Positions 1 through 8,074 are shown, numbered from the stretch's first letter. The stretch is 8,433 nt of DNA from Pseudomonadota bacterium (GCA_022360335.1 JAKSCZ010000056.1:1-8433), one strand, 5' to 3'. Program-made: numbers and translations. Notes: generated from the sequence alone by a model not told the origin.

Positions 1-20
1 GCGGTGTGGAGGAGCGGCCT

Positions 21-44
21 GTAGGAGCGGCTTTGGCCGCGACC
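21..44 (+). repeat. REP-like hairpin, plus orientation
   Basis: The element starts with GTAG (21-24), followed by GAG and a hairpin with arms GCGGC (27-31) and GCCGC (36-40) around TTTG, then GACC. This matches the general GTAG-plus-stem design of gammaproteobacterial REPs. A degenerate partial copy (GGAGGAGCGGCC) precedes it at about 8-19. Confidence 0.7.
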
Positions 45-58
45 GCGAACGCCGCCGC

Positions 59-83
59 GTTCGGGCCTGAGGGCCCTCCTACG
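59..83 (-). repeat. REP-like hairpin, minus orientation, copy 1
   Basis: Read on the minus strand this begins with GTAG (complement of CTAC at 79-82), then a GGGCC/GGCCC hairpin and a CCCGAAC tail. It is nearly identical to the copy at 105-129, offset by 46 bp. The single difference (G versus A in the stem-loop) turns a T-A stem pair into a T-G wobble, so the hairpin is kept. Confidence 0.65.
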
Positions 84-104
84 TACGGGCTTCCTACGTA
101 CAGC

Positions 105-129
105 GTTCGGGCCTGAAGGCCCTCCTACG
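105..129 (-). repeat. REP-like hairpin, minus orientation, copy 2
   Basis: Second copy of the 25-base minus-orientation element. Its hairpin is perfect, with six-base arms GGGCCT and AGGCCC around GA. It is followed by the densest part of the 15-bp tandem array (123-174). Confidence 0.65.
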
Positions 130-200
130 CACAGGCCTCCTACGTACGGCCCTCCTACGTACGGCCCTCCTACGGACCGTGCCGTTCCTGAGACCGCTTT

Positions 201-2528
201 CTAGGGACCGAGCATCCGGTGGGTTCCGCTCGTCCCGGTTCCCAGCATCGTCGGCGCCTCCACGAAATAACCCTGCACGAAATCCACGCCGACATCGCGT
301 AACCAGTCGAAATCCTCCTGCTGCTCGACCTGCTCCGCGACGATCCTGAACTCCATGGTGCGCGCCAGCTTGATCATTGCGCTCACCATCTCCTGGTTGA
401 CGAGATCGGTTTGCAGGTTGCGCGTATAGGTGCCGTCGATCTTGAGATAGTCGATCGGCAGGTGTTTGAGGCTCGAAAACGACCCGAGCCCGCTGCCGAA
501 GTCGTCGAGCGAGAATTCGCAACCGATGCCGTGGAGCACCTCGATGAAGCGCTGGGCGTGCTGCACGTTCGACAGGATGGCGGACTCGGTGACCTCGAAG
601 CAGATCGACGACGGCGAGACGCCCGAACGATCCAGCGCATCGACGACGAAACCGAGAATCGCCTCGTCGCCGAGCGTCTGCCCGGCCAGATTGATCGCGC
701 AACTTCGATGCGCCGGCAACTTGATCTCGCCGCTCGACATGGCGGCGAGGGTCGCGTTGATCACCCAGCGGTCGATCTGCGGCATCATCTGGTAGCGCTC
801 CGCCGGGCGCAGGAACTCGGCCGATTCCGTGGATCGGCCGCGGCCGTCCGGAAGACGAATCAGCACCTCGACCGCGGGCCCGGATTCGCCGCGTCCGTGC
901 ATCGCGATGATCGGCTGCACGGCCAGCTCGAAATCGTCCTCGTGCAGCGCCGTCTGCAACTGCCGCAGCCACTGGATGTCGCCGCGCTCGCGAGCGACGG
1001 ATTCGTCGCGTGCCGAGTAGACGTGGACCTGGCCCCCGCCCTGTTGCTTGGCCACGTAGCAGGCCGAATCGGCGGCGCTCATGACGTCCTGCAGCGTGCC
1101 GCTCGCATGCGATATCTCGACGAGACCGATCGAGATACCGATGTTGAAGATCTTGTCTTTCCATACGAAACGGTACTCGGCGACCGCACGGCCTATGTCT
1201 GCCGCGATCTGCCGGGCCTTGTCGATCGGGCAGCCCATCAGGATCGCGCCGAACTCGTCGCCGCCCAGGCGGCCGACGAAGTCGGAGTCGCGCACCTCGT
1301 CCTTGATCAGGCCCGCCACCTCGCGAAGCATGTTGTCGCCCGCCATGTGCCCGCAGCTGTCGTTGACGGCCTTGAAGCGATCGAGGTCCATGTAGAACAG
1401 CATGTGCACGGCTTCCTCCGCGTGCGCCGAGTCCATCGCTTCATCGAGACGTCGCTCGAACTCCCGCCGGTTGATCAGCCCCGTCAGCGGGTCGTGCGTC
1501 GCCTGGTAGGACATTTTGCGCGTCAGGCCGCGCAGCTCGCTCACGTCGTGGAACACGACGACGGCCCCCGAGATCGTGTTGCTCGGCCCGCGCACGGGCG
1601 ATGCCGTCAGCTCCACCGAATGCTCGTGTTCGCCGTCGACGGTCACCATGACCGCGCGGCGCCCCATGTTGACCCGACGCCGCATGGCGAGACAACGCTC
1701 GACCGGATCGCCGAGCGGGCGCCGGTCGGCGTCGTCCACGAGCGTGAACAGCTCGCCGACACGGTGGCCGGACGCGTCGTCCCGGTTCGTCCCGATGAGT
1801 GCCTCGGCCGCGAGGTTCATATAGTCGATGCGGCCATCGTTATCCGTCGTGATGACGCCTTCGGAAATCGACTCCAGCGTGTACTGCGCCTGGCGCTTGC
1901 TGCGCGACAGCGATACCTCGAGGCTCTTGCGATGGCTGACGTCCCTGGCAATGGTCAGGATGGCGACCTGGCCGAGGAAATCGATGCTCGAGCTCTGCGC
2001 TTCGATCCACAGCCCGGTCTGGTCGCCGTTGATCAGCTGCATCTCGATACGCCGCGGTACGGATTCGCCGGCGAGGCGCTTGGCCACGGTCTTGCGGAAC
2101 AGTGCGCGGTATGCAGGCTTGACGAGGTCGGCGATCTCGCGACCGACGAGCTGCGGCGGTTCGAGCCCGACGAGACTTGCGGCCGACTCGTTCGCGAGCA
2201 GAATTTTCTCGTCGTGGATGATGACGATTTCAGGCAGCGTCCGGGCGAAGTCCCGGAACAGCCGATCGCGTCCCTGGATCTTCTCGTCCCGTTCGCCGAG
2301 TGCGTCGAACAGGCGGTTGACCGTCTGTGCGAGCTGCGCCGTTTCGGGGTCGTTCGGAGCGGTCAGTCTGCGGCCGACGGACGAATCGCGCGACGCGTCG
2401 AGCGTCTCTTCGTTCAACCGGGCGATGCGCGCGCGCGTCTTTCGACGCGACGACCACAGATACACACTCGCCGCGGCCGCCGCGAGGGCCAAGGTTGCAA
2501 GTGCGGTTATCGTGAGGATTGCTGTCAT
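201..2528 (-). CDS. Membrane-anchored PAS-PAS-GGDEF-EAL cyclic-di-GMP protein
   Basis: A 775-residue protein expected to make and/or degrade the second messenger cyclic-di-GMP. One hydrophobic helix (residues 4-24) followed by basic residues anchors it in the inner membrane with the rest in the cytoplasm. Two PAS-like sensor regions follow (about 88-200 and 211-330). The GGDEF domain (about 340-500) has an intact GGDEF motif (422-426) and the RxxD product-inhibition site five residues before it (RDSD, 413-416). The EAL domain (about 520-765) reads EVL at 554-556 instead of EAL, but the metal and catalytic positions known from active phosphodiesterases are present: E554, N613, E645/E648 in EVTE, D675-D676 in DDFG, K696, E732 and Q752. 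A dual-function or switchable enzyme is therefore likely, and the sensed ligand is unknown. The ATG start is chosen because a purine-rich GGGGTCGGA lies just upstream and the membrane helix begins at once. It is divergent from the methyltransferase gene and appears monocistronic in this window. No gene name can be assigned. Confidence 0.96.
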   Translation of the reverse strand: MTAILTITALATLALAAAAASVYLWSSRRKTRARIARLNEETLDASRDSSVGRRLTAPNDPETAQLAQTVNRLFDALGERDEKIQGRDRLFRDFARTLPEIVIIHDEKILLANESAASLVGLEPPQLVGREIADLVKPAYRALFRKTVAKRLAGESVPRRIEMQLINGDQTGLWIEAQSSSIDFLGQVAILTIARDVSHRKSLEVSLSRSKRQAQYTLESISEGVITTDNDGRIDYMNLAAEALIGTNRDDASGHRVGELFTLVDDADRRPLGDPVERCLAMRRRVNMGRRAVMVTVDGEHEHSVELTASPVRGPSNTISGAVVVFHDVSELRGLTRKMSYQATHDPLTGLINRREFERRLDEAMDSAHAEEAVHMLFYMDLDRFKAVNDSCGHMAGDNMLREVAGLIKDEVRDSDFVGRLGGDEFGAILMGCPIDKARQIAADIGRAVAEYRFVWKDKIFNIGISIGLVEISHASGTLQDVMSAADSACYVAKQQGGGQVHVYSARDESVARERGDIQWLRQLQTALHEDDFELAVQPIIAMHGRGESGPAVEVLIRLPDGRGRSTESAEFLRPAERYQMMPQIDRWVINATLAAMSSGEIKLPAHRSCAINLAGQTLGDEAILGFVVDALDRSGVSPSSICFEVTESAILSNVQHAQRFIEVLHGIGCEFSLDDFGSGLGSFSSLKHLPIDYLKIDGTYTRNLQTDLVNQEMVSAMIKLARTMEFRIVAEQVEQQEDFDWLRDVGVDFVQGYFVEAPTMLGTGTSGTHRMLGP

Positions 2529-2570
2529 TCCGACCCCGGCTAATGCGTCATCAGAAAGCAGTGCATCATT

Positions 2571-2579
2571 TGGTATGAT
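2571..2579 (+). promoter_or_regulatory. Candidate extended -10 promoter for the methyltransferase gene
   Basis: TGGTATGAT has the TGn plus TATnnT form of an extended -10 element. It would start transcription near 2586, about 87 bases before the ATG. No good -35 hexamer lies 16-18 bp upstream. A small inverted repeat, ATCAT/ATGAT (2565-2569 and 2575-2579), overlaps the box. This is the best promoter match in the 144-bp divergent gap. No convincing promoter for the minus-strand GGDEF-EAL gene was found there. Confidence 0.4.
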
Positions 2580-2672
2580 CGGGGTCCGAAACGCATCTCC
2601 TTGGTTAAGGATATCCCAGCAGGCAAAGCCCGCCGCGACGATTCACCATAATTCCGAACGGGTAGCACGATC

Positions 2673-3323
2673 ATGAACACCGATTACGCCCGCCTGCAGA
2701 TGGTCAACCAGCAGGTGCGTGGCTGGAACGTCTACGACGAAGACGTTCTCAACATGCTGAAAACGCTGCCCAGGGAACGCTTCGTCCCGGACGGCCTGGA
2801 GTCGCTCGCTTTTGCCGACCTCGCCATCCCCCTCGGCCACGGCGAATACATGATGACCCCGACGATCGAAGGCCGGCTGTTGCAGGCGCTGGGGCTCCGG
2901 GGCGGGGAGGAGGTGCTCGAGATCGGCACCGGAAGCGGTTTCATGACGGCCTGTCTTGCCGCCCTCGCGGCGCGAGTGACGAGCGTCGACATCTACGACG
3001 ACTTCGTTGCGTCGGCCAGGCGGAAACTCGCCGACGGGGAAATCGCGAACGTCGAGGTCGTGCAGATGGATGCAACCCGGGAGTTGCCCTGCGGCAGGTA
3101 CGACGCGATTGCCGTGACGGGGTCGATCCAGGCGTTCGACCCGCGCTTCGTCGACGCCCTGAATCCGGGCGGGCGGCTGTTCGTCGTGGTCGGGGACGGG
3201 CCCGCGATGGAAGCGAGGCTCGTCGAACGCATGGACGAGCACGACTGGAAGACGAGATCGCTGTTCGAGACGGATCTCGCCCCGCTGGTTCACGGCGCAC
3301 TGCCGCCGCAGTTCAGATTTTAG
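2673..3323 (+). CDS. PCMT-family (protein-L-isoaspartate O-methyltransferase-like) methyltransferase
   Basis: A 216-residue class I SAM-dependent methyltransferase of the protein-L-isoaspartate methyltransferase (PCMT) family. Members of the true family repair damaged isoaspartyl residues in the cytoplasm. The SAM-binding motif I is clear (VLEIGTGSG, residues 81-89), followed by an acidic strand end (SVDIYDD, 104-110) and the late-motif segment LNPGGRLFVVVG (163-174). The N-terminal family region is recognisable (RERFVPD, 34-40; AFADLAIPLGHGE, 46-58). However, the segment that in canonical enzymes carries the catalytic serine (GxGxTISxP) reads GHGEYMMTP (55-63), with Met61 in the serine position. 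The C terminus is also short. Similar divergent PCMT-like proteins are familiar next to tolC in other gammaproteobacteria (from memory). It may therefore methylate something other than isoaspartate, or have lost that activity. It lies 128 bp upstream of tolC on the same strand, with no obvious terminator between. The Shine-Dalgarno sequence (GGGTAG) is weak. Confidence 0.92.
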   Translation: MNTDYARLQMVNQQVRGWNVYDEDVLNMLKTLPRERFVPDGLESLAFADLAIPLGHGEYMMTPTIEGRLLQALGLRGGEEVLEIGTGSGFMTACLAALAARVTSVDIYDDFVASARRKLADGEIANVEVVQMDATRELPCGRYDAIAVTGSIQAFDPRFVDALNPGGRLFVVVGDGPAMEARLVERMDEHDWKTRSLFETDLAPLVHGALPPQFRF

Positions 3324-3389
3324 ACACCCACGAAACCACTTGAGAGTCTCCGGCATCTAAGATGTGTCATTCCGCTTCCCAACTGATTT

Positions 3390-3413
3390 GGTGATATAGT
3401 AGACTATAACACC
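3390..3413. promoter_or_regulatory. 24-bp near-perfect palindrome over the tolC promoter
   Basis: The left arm GGTGATATAGT (3390-3400) and right arm ACTATAACACC (3403-3413) are reverse complements except for one base pair, around a two-base centre AG. The element is AT-rich inside a GC-rich region. Two readings are possible. It may be the operator of a dimeric regulator covering the -10. Alternatively it may be a symmetric bidirectional promoter, because the minus strand reads TGTTATAGT (3411 down to 3403), also a full extended -10. Confidence 0.6.
3392..3400 (+). promoter_or_regulatory. Candidate extended -10 promoter of tolC
   Basis: TGATATAGT is a TGn extended -10 with a 5/6 hexamer match (TATAGT, 3395-3400). 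It predicts a start near 3407 and a 45-base leader. A second possible hexamer, TATAAC, lies at 3405-3410. No good -35 is found for either, which fits an extended -10 promoter or one needing an activator. The box lies in the left arm of the palindrome at 3390-3413. Confidence 0.5.
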
Positions 3414-3451
3414 TTGCGCCCGGCGGCGGCCCTGACCCGGAACCTGGAATT

Positions 3452-4885
3452 ATGAAAAAGTTAATAAACGTCAATGCATTACTGGCTATGATCGTCGTCA
3501 CGGCGCTGCCGTCGGCGGCGCAGGCTGCCTCGCTGCTCGAGATCTACCAGCAGGCACTGCAGAGCGATCCGCAGATTCACGAAGCCGAAGCCCGGCGCCT
3601 CGCGGCGCTCGAGGCGAAACCCCAGGCACGCGGCGTCCTGCTGCCGCAGGTGTCCGCGGGCGGAACCTGGGAAAACCGGGAGACCAGCGGCTCCACCTTC
3701 GAACTCGCCCTGAACCAGAACCTCGTCATCGAGCAGGACGTCGACCAGACGAGCTGGGGCGTCACCCTGCGACAGACGCTGTTTCGCTGGGACCAGATCG
3801 TCGGGCTGAAAAGCGCCGACAAACAGGTCGCTCGCGCCGAAGCCGTCCGCGAGGCGGCACAACAGGACCTGATCGTTCGCGTCGCACAACGGTATTTCGA
3901 CGTTCTCGGCGCGGAGGACCGCCTGCGCTCGATCCACGCCGATCGCGAGGCGATTGCGCGCCGGCTCGAGCAGGCGAAGCAGCGCTTCGAGGTCGGTCTG
4001 AGCGCGATCACCGACGTCCAGGAATCGCAGGCTGCTTACGACCAGTCGATCGCCGACGAGATTTCGGCCAAGCGCACGCTCGCCACGGCACGCGAGCTGC
4101 TGCGCGAGATCACGGGCGAATACGTGTCGAACCTGTCGGCGCCCAGGGAAGACTTTCCGCTCAACGACCCGGACCCGAACAGCGAGCGCGACTGGGTCGA
4201 CCTGTCGTTGAACCAGAATCTGAATCTCGTGGCGAGCCGGCTCGACGAACGGCTCGCTCGCGACGAGATCGCATTCCGCCGCACCGGCCACTACCCGACG
4301 CTCGATCTCGAAGTCCGGACCGGCAACCAGATCAACGAGGGCAGCGGCTCGACGGCGATCCCGGGATCCGGCAGCGTCCCGTCCACGATCGACGACGATT
4401 TCGACTCCGATTCGATAAGCCTGCAGTTCAACCTGCCGCTGTTTACCGGCGGCGTGACTTCGTCGCGGGTCAGGGAGGCCGTGTACCTGCACCGCGCAAG
4501 CCGTGAGCAGTTGCAGCGCGTTACGCGCGAGACCGAACGCCAGGAACGGGACACCTACCTCGGCGTCTTGTCGGAAATCAGCCGCGTGCGGGCACTGAAT
4601 CAGGCCGTGGCGTCGAGCCGCACGGCGCTCGAGGCGACGCAGGCCGGATTCGAGGTCGGCACGCGCACGATCGTCGACGTCCTGAACTCGCAATTCGCGC
4701 TGTATGCGGCGATTACGAGTTACGAGCAGGCCCGGTACGACTACATCATGAACGTGCTGCGGCTCAAACAGGCCGCCGGCACGCTGCAGGTACAGGACCT
4801 CGAAGAGATCGACCAGTGGCTCACGGAGCGCAAGACGCCCGAGGAGATCTTCGCGGAGGAAGCCGCGCAGTCATCGGGGCTCTAG
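3452..4885 (+). CDS. tolC: TolC outer-membrane efflux/secretion channel
   Basis: A 477-residue outer-membrane channel. TolC trimers form a beta-barrel plus a long periplasmic alpha-helical tunnel that completes tripartite RND/ABC efflux pumps and type I secretion systems. The N terminus is a signal peptide: basic MKK, a hydrophobic stretch to about residue 20, and cleavage expected after AQA at 23-25. The internal duplication typical of OEP proteins is plain. The tunnel-tip motif occurs as RFEVGLSAITDVQ (178-190) and again as GFEVGTRTIVDVLN (399-412), both nearly word for word the E. coli sequence. Other family marks are GHYPTLDL (279-286), LPLFTGGVTSSRV (328-340) and the end AAGTLQVQDL (441-450). 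It lacks the long polar C-terminal extension of E. coli TolC, ending about 27 residues after that motif. Its final 15 bp overlap the end of waaA on the opposite strand. The start ATG follows GGAATT, and no other start gives an intact signal peptide. Confidence 0.97.
   Translation: MKKLINVNALLAMIVVTALPSAAQAASLLEIYQQALQSDPQIHEAEARRLAALEAKPQARGVLLPQVSAGGTWENRETSGSTFELALNQNLVIEQDVDQTSWGVTLRQTLFRWDQIVGLKSADKQVARAEAVREAAQQDLIVRVAQRYFDVLGAEDRLRSIHADREAIARRLEQAKQRFEVGLSAITDVQESQAAYDQSIADEISAKRTLATARELLREITGEYVSNLSAPREDFPLNDPDPNSERDWVDLSLNQNLNLVASRLDERLARDEIAFRRTGHYPTLDLEVRTGNQINEGSGSTAIPGSGSVPSTIDDDFDSDSISLQFNLPLFTGGVTSSRVREAVYLHRASREQLQRVTRETERQERDTYLGVLSEISRVRALNQAVASSRTALEATQAGFEVGTRTIVDVLNSQFALYAAITSYEQARYDYIMNVLRLKQAAGTLQVQDLEEIDQWLTERKTPEEIFAEEAAQSSGL
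4871..4885. other. Convergent tolC/waaA coding overlap
   Basis: The tolC stop TAG (4883-4885) and the waaA stop TGA (complement of 4871-4873) make the two genes overlap by 15 bp tail to tail. A small GC hairpin, GGGCT-CT-AGCCC (4877-4888), spans most of the overlap. It has no T-run on either side, so it is not a classical intrinsic terminator. No other terminator is seen between the genes. Confidence 0.9.
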
Positions 4886-6154
4886 CCCGTCGCGCCGGTC
4901 GCCGAGCAGCGGTTCCAGCAGCACCAGGAGCCGTTCCAGCGAACCCCGGTTGCTTTCGAGCGCCTGCCGGCCGGCGCGCCCGAGCCGCGCCGCCTCGTCG
5001 GGGTTTTCCAGCAATTCGCCGATCGTCGCAACGAGTTCCCCGGCGCTGTCGACCTTGCGGCAAGCACCGAGGCCGATCAGCATGTCGGCGACGTCCTGCG
5101 CGTTGAAATTGTGCGGGCCCGTGACGGCGGGCACGCCGAGTGCCGCCGGTTCGAGGAGGTTGTGACCGCCGATGGGGACGAGGCTTCCCGCAACGAACGC
5201 GACGTCGCTCGCCGCATAGAACAGCGGCACCTCGCCCATGGTGTCGCACAGGAACACGGGCGCATCGCCTGCCGGCCGGTGCTCGGTCCGTGACACGACG
5301 CGCATGCCGCGGCCTTTTGCCAGCTCCCGGACGCCCGCGAATCGTTCCGGGTGCCGCGGCACGAGGACAAGCAGCAGCCCGGGGTGCGCGGCCAGCAGCT
5401 GCCGGTGCGCGTCGAGCAGCAACTCCTCCTCGCCTTCGTGCGTGCTCGCGGCAATCCAGACCGGACGGTCGCCGAACAACTCGGCGCGCACCGACCTGCC
5501 CCGGTCGACGACGGCGGAATCCGGCTCGACGTCGAACTTGATGTTGCCCATGACACAGGTCCTCACGGGACTCGCGCCGAGCGACAGGAAGCGGTCCGCG
5601 TCCGGCTGACTCTGCGCCGCGATGATGATCCCGTGCGACAGCGTTTCACGGATCAGCGGCAGCATCTTCCGGTATCCGGGCACCGACTTCGGCGAGATTC
5701 TCGCGCTGACGAGGATCAACGGGATACTGCGGATACCGCAGCCGCGGTAGAGGTTCGGCCAGATCTCGGTTTCCATGATCAGCGCGGCTTCGGGATTCAC
5801 GTCCCGAAAAAACGCGCGCACTGCGTGCGGGAATTCGAACGGGATGTACGAGTGCGTGACGCTGTCGCCGAACAGCGAGCGGACCCGCGCCGCACCCGTC
5901 GGCGTCACGGTGGTCAGGAGCAGGCTGCGATCCGGGAAACGTGCGCCCAGCGCACGAATCAGCGGCGCCGCCGCCACGACTTCGCCGACGGACACGGCAT
6001 GAACCCAGATCGAGTGCTCGAGTTTCGGGTAACCGAATCCGAATCGCTGTCCGAGTTGCGTGAAATACACCCGGTTGCCGATGCCGCGCGCGACCCAGTA
6101 CGCGAGAAACGGGGCGAACAGCAGGTACGTCAGCAGGTTGTAGAGAAAGCGCAC
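4871..6154 (-). CDS. waaA: 3-deoxy-D-manno-octulosonic acid (Kdo) transferase
   Basis: A 427-residue inner-membrane glycosyltransferase of family GT30 that moves Kdo from CMP-Kdo to lipid A precursor at the cytoplasmic face, the first step of LPS inner-core assembly. A hydrophobic N-terminal anchor covers residues 5-24. The acceptor-side motif IWVHAVSVGEV (49-59) carries the conserved catalytic glutamate (E58). The METEIWPN block is at 127-134 and GNIKFD at 203-208. The donor-binding signature GGHNLLEPAALGVP (329-342) is typical of the family. The length matches E. coli WaaA (about 425). The start is a GTG at 6152-6154, 11 bp after the hldE stop, with only a weak AAGG, so translation is probably coupled to hldE. 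Whether it adds one Kdo or two cannot be told from sequence alone. Confidence 0.97.
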   Translation of the reverse strand: MRFLYNLLTYLLFAPFLAYWVARGIGNRVYFTQLGQRFGFGYPKLEHSIWVHAVSVGEVVAAAPLIRALGARFPDRSLLLTTVTPTGAARVRSLFGDSVTHSYIPFEFPHAVRAFFRDVNPEAALIMETEIWPNLYRGCGIRSIPLILVSARISPKSVPGYRKMLPLIRETLSHGIIIAAQSQPDADRFLSLGASPVRTCVMGNIKFDVEPDSAVVDRGRSVRAELFGDRPVWIAASTHEGEEELLLDAHRQLLAAHPGLLLVLVPRHPERFAGVRELAKGRGMRVVSRTEHRPAGDAPVFLCDTMGEVPLFYAASDVAFVAGSLVPIGGHNLLEPAALGVPAVTGPHNFNAQDVADMLIGLGACRKVDSAGELVATIGELLENPDEAARLGRAGRQALESNRGSLERLLVLLEPLLGDRRDGLEPR

Positions 6155-6165
6155 GGCCTTGGAGC

Positions 6166-7578
6166 CTAGAGCCTGTCGATGATTCGACTCGACGAATGCC
6201 CGTCGCGGAACGCGAGCACGCGAACCTCGCCGCCGTTTCGCAGCACCTCCTTCGCGCCGGCGATCTCGTCCGGCTCATAATCGCCGCCCTTGACGAGCAC
6301 GTCCGGCAGGACCGATGCGATGAGCTTCGCCGGCGTATCCTCGGAGAACGGCACGACCCAGTCGACGGCCGCGAGGCCGGCGAGCACCAGCAGCCGGTCC
6401 TCGAGCGCATTGACGGGGCGCGACTCGCCCTTCAGCCGGCGCACGGAATCGTCGTCGTTGACGGCGACGACGAGCCGGTCGCCGAGACTTTTCGCTTCCT
6501 CGAGATACGACACGTGGCCGGCGTGCAGAACGTCGAAACAGCCGTTCGTCATGATGACGCGCTCGTTGCGGCTCCGCGCTTCGTCGACGAGCGCGATCAG
6601 CGTGTCGACGTCGACGAGCCCCCGCCCGCCCTGGCCGCGCTGATGTAACGCGGCCGAGAGTTCGCCGGGCGTCACCGTCGCCACGCCGATCTTGCGAACG
6701 ACCAGTCCGGCCGCGAGATTGGCCAGCGCGGCGGCCGCCGCGAAATTCTGTCCGCTCGCCAGAGCGCCTGCGAGTGTCGCAATCACGGTGTCGCCGGCAC
6801 CCGTCACGTCGTATACCTCGCGAGCCTGCGTCGAAAGGAGGACGGGCTCCGCCCCCTGCTCGACGAGCAGCATGCCTTTCTCGCTGCGCGTCACGAGCAA
6901 GGCGTCGAGTTCGAGATCGGACATCAGGCGCGCCGCCCGCTCGACGAGGTCCTCGTCGCTTGCGCTGCGGCCGGCGACCGCTTCGAACTCCGACTGGTTC
7001 GGCGTGACGATCGTCGCGCCGCGGTATTTTTCGAAGTCGGTCCCTTTCGGGTCGACGAGCACGGGGACGCCGGTTTCCCGGCAGGTCGCGATCATCGTCG
7101 CCACGTCGGCCAGGGCGCCTTTGCCGTAGTCGGACAGGACGACGGCCCCGGCGCCCTCGAGCGCGCTGCCCAGGGTATCGGCCATGGCGGTGCCGGGCAT
7201 GTCGCGCGCATTTTCTTCATCGAGCCGGATCAGCTGCTGGCCGCGGCTCTGGACACGGGTTTTCGTAATCGTCGGCCGGTCGTCGGCCGTCGCAAAGGCG
7301 CAGTCGATGCCGCGTGCGCCGAGGATGCCGCCCAGCGAGTCGGCGGCGGCGTCCTTGCCGACGACGCCGACGAGGCTGGTCTTCGCACCGAGCGCCGCGA
7401 GATTGACGGCGACGTTGGCCGCGCCGCCCGGACGGTCGTCGCTCTCGTGCACGTGGACGACGGGCACGGGCGCCTCGGGCGAGATGCGCCCGGTCGAGCC
7501 GAACAGGTAACGATCGAGCATGACGTCGCCGGCGACGACGACACGCGTCGTTGAAAAATCGGGGATGCGGATGGTCAC
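6166..7578 (-). CDS. hldE: Bifunctional heptose-7-phosphate kinase / heptose-1-phosphate adenylyltransferase
   Basis: A 470-residue fused enzyme making ADP-heptose for the LPS core. Domain 1 (about 1-315) is a PfkB/ribokinase-type kinase that phosphorylates D-glycero-D-manno-heptose 7-phosphate. It shows GDVMLDRY (17-24), RISPEAPVPVV (31-41), GGAANVA (51-57) and DVTGAGDT (257-264) with the catalytic aspartate D263. Domain 2 (about 338-470) is a nucleotidyltransferase with GCFDVLHAGH (346-355) and RLKGESRPVN (381-390). The protein ends in SSSRIIDRL. The GTG at 7576-7578 (VTIRIPDF) is chosen as start because it aligns with the known E. coli N terminus. The frame stays open upstream to 7947, but that part only shadows the neighbouring gene and is low-complexity. 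No Shine-Dalgarno is visible. An extended -10-like TGATACAGT lies 7 bases before the GTG, so a leaderless transcript is possible. It precedes waaA by 11 bp, so the two form an LPS-core operon. Confidence 0.97.
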   Translation of the reverse strand: MTIRIPDFSTTRVVVAGDVMLDRYLFGSTGRISPEAPVPVVHVHESDDRPGGAANVAVNLAALGAKTSLVGVVGKDAAADSLGGILGARGIDCAFATADDRPTITKTRVQSRGQQLIRLDEENARDMPGTAMADTLGSALEGAGAVVLSDYGKGALADVATMIATCRETGVPVLVDPKGTDFEKYRGATIVTPNQSEFEAVAGRSASDEDLVERAARLMSDLELDALLVTRSEKGMLLVEQGAEPVLLSTQAREVYDVTGAGDTVIATLAGALASGQNFAAAAALANLAAGLVVRKIGVATVTPGELSAALHQRGQGGRGLVDVDTLIALVDEARSRNERVIMTNGCFDVLHAGHVSYLEEAKSLGDRLVVAVNDDDSVRRLKGESRPVNALEDRLLVLAGLAAVDWVVPFSEDTPAKLIASVLPDVLVKGGDYEPDEIAGAKEVLRNGGEVRVLAFRDGHSSSRIIDRL

Positions 7579-7585
7579 GGAGCGG

Positions 7586-7594
7586 ACTGTATCA
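7586..7594 (-). promoter_or_regulatory. Possible extended -10 placing the hldE start at its GTG codon
   Basis: On the minus strand TGATACAGT (TGn plus a 4/6 hexamer) ends seven bases before the hldE GTG, which would put the transcription start on or next to the start codon. There is no -35 match. The match may be chance, but it would explain the absence of a ribosome binding site. Confidence 0.25.
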
Positions 7595-7618
7595 CGATCG
7601 ACCGGACCGGCCGGGCGT

Positions 7619-8038
7619 TCAGCGGCCGGCCGATCGCTCTCTCGTTTTCGCGTAGGCCATGAACAGGTTCGTGTGGCGCGTGTCGTGCTCGTCGAGCAGG
7701 CCGTGCGCCTGGCTGAGCTTCTGCCCGACGATCCCGAGGACCGTGTCGACCTGCATGGCGCGCCGGTCGCCGGCGCCGCCCATGGCCGCCCGCAGCACGT
7801 CAGCCAGGTGCAGGGCCTCGTCGATGCAACGCTCGGCCTCGCGCAGGCCGGCCGCGTGGTCGTCGGCCGCGGCATACAGCGCCGACGCGGGTTCGAACCC
7901 GTCGTCGGCGAGCAGGTCGGGAACGTAGATTTCGCTCTCCTCCGCAAGCCGCAGGCCGGGCGCCGTATCGCCGACGCCCCGGTTCGCCCCGTCGAGGTAG
8001 TGAATCGCCGCCGCGGCGTTCGTCTGTTCCGGCTTCAT
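7619..8038 (-). CDS. Unrecognised 139-residue small acidic helical protein
   Basis: No confident family is recognised. It is supported as a real gene by a strong Shine-Dalgarno (GGAGG, complement of 8048-8052) nine bases before the ATG and by close spacing (40 bp) to hldE. The protein has no signal peptide and no membrane segment, so it should be cytoplasmic. The first 60 residues look extended or disordered and are acidic in parts (LAEESEIYVPDLLADDGFEP, 31-50). Residues about 62-118 are predicted as two long amphipathic helices with many Ala, Leu, Asp and Glu, separated near GGAGDRR (87-93). The second contains VDTVLGIVGQKLSQAHGLLDEH (97-118). The layout weakly recalls small helical DUF3077-type proteins of Pseudomonas, but the resemblance is too slight to assign. 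There is a single Cys (71) and no catalytic motif. It is divergent from the XRE regulator and shares its operator-bearing control region, so it may be a target or partner of that regulator. Confidence 0.75.
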   Translation of the reverse strand: MKPEQTNAAAAIHYLDGANRGVGDTAPGLRLAEESEIYVPDLLADDGFEPASALYAAADDHAAGLREAERCIDEALHLADVLRAAMGGAGDRRAMQVDTVLGIVGQKLSQAHGLLDEHDTRHTNLFMAYAKTRERSAGR

Positions 8039-8047
8039 TCGCTCTGA

Positions 8048-8052
8048 CCTCC
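8048..8052 (-). promoter_or_regulatory. Ribosome binding site of the 139-residue gene
   Basis: On the minus strand CGGAGGTCAGAGCGA precedes the ATG at 8038, with GGAGG nine bases away. It is the strongest Shine-Dalgarno of the minus-strand genes here and decides both the start and the reality of this gene. Confidence 0.75.
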
Positions 8053-8074
8053 GACCGGCTATCCGCTGCCGTGT

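Larger units (their letters stand above)
1..200. repeat. Intergenic REP-like palindromes and 15-bp tandem repeats
   Basis: No gene is seen here. The stretch holds one REP-like element in plus orientation (about 21-44, starting GTAGGAG with a GCGGC/GCCGC hairpin) and two in minus orientation (59-83 and 105-129, 25 bases each, differing at one base, with GGGCC/GGCCC hairpins). Interleaved and following is a short tandem repeat: the heptamer TCCTACG starts at 77, 92, 123, 138, 153 and 168, mostly 15 bp apart (unit TCCTACGTACGGCCC). Its complement contains the GTAG tetranucleotide that begins REP elements mobilised by REP-associated tyrosine transposases, so the tandem units look like expanded REP heads. 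Inverted REP pairs of this kind are called BIMEs in enterics. The array lies directly behind the stop codon of the GGDEF-EAL gene, a usual location for REPs. No transposase gene is visible. Confidence 0.8.
3324..3451. promoter_or_regulatory. Intergenic region between the methyltransferase gene and tolC
   Basis: This 128-bp stretch holds no gene. It contains a small perfect inverted repeat (CATCT-A-AGATG, 3354-3364) that is not followed by a T-run, so it is not a convincing terminator. It also holds the palindromic tolC promoter region (3390-3413) and a GC-rich leader before the tolC start. Confidence 0.6.
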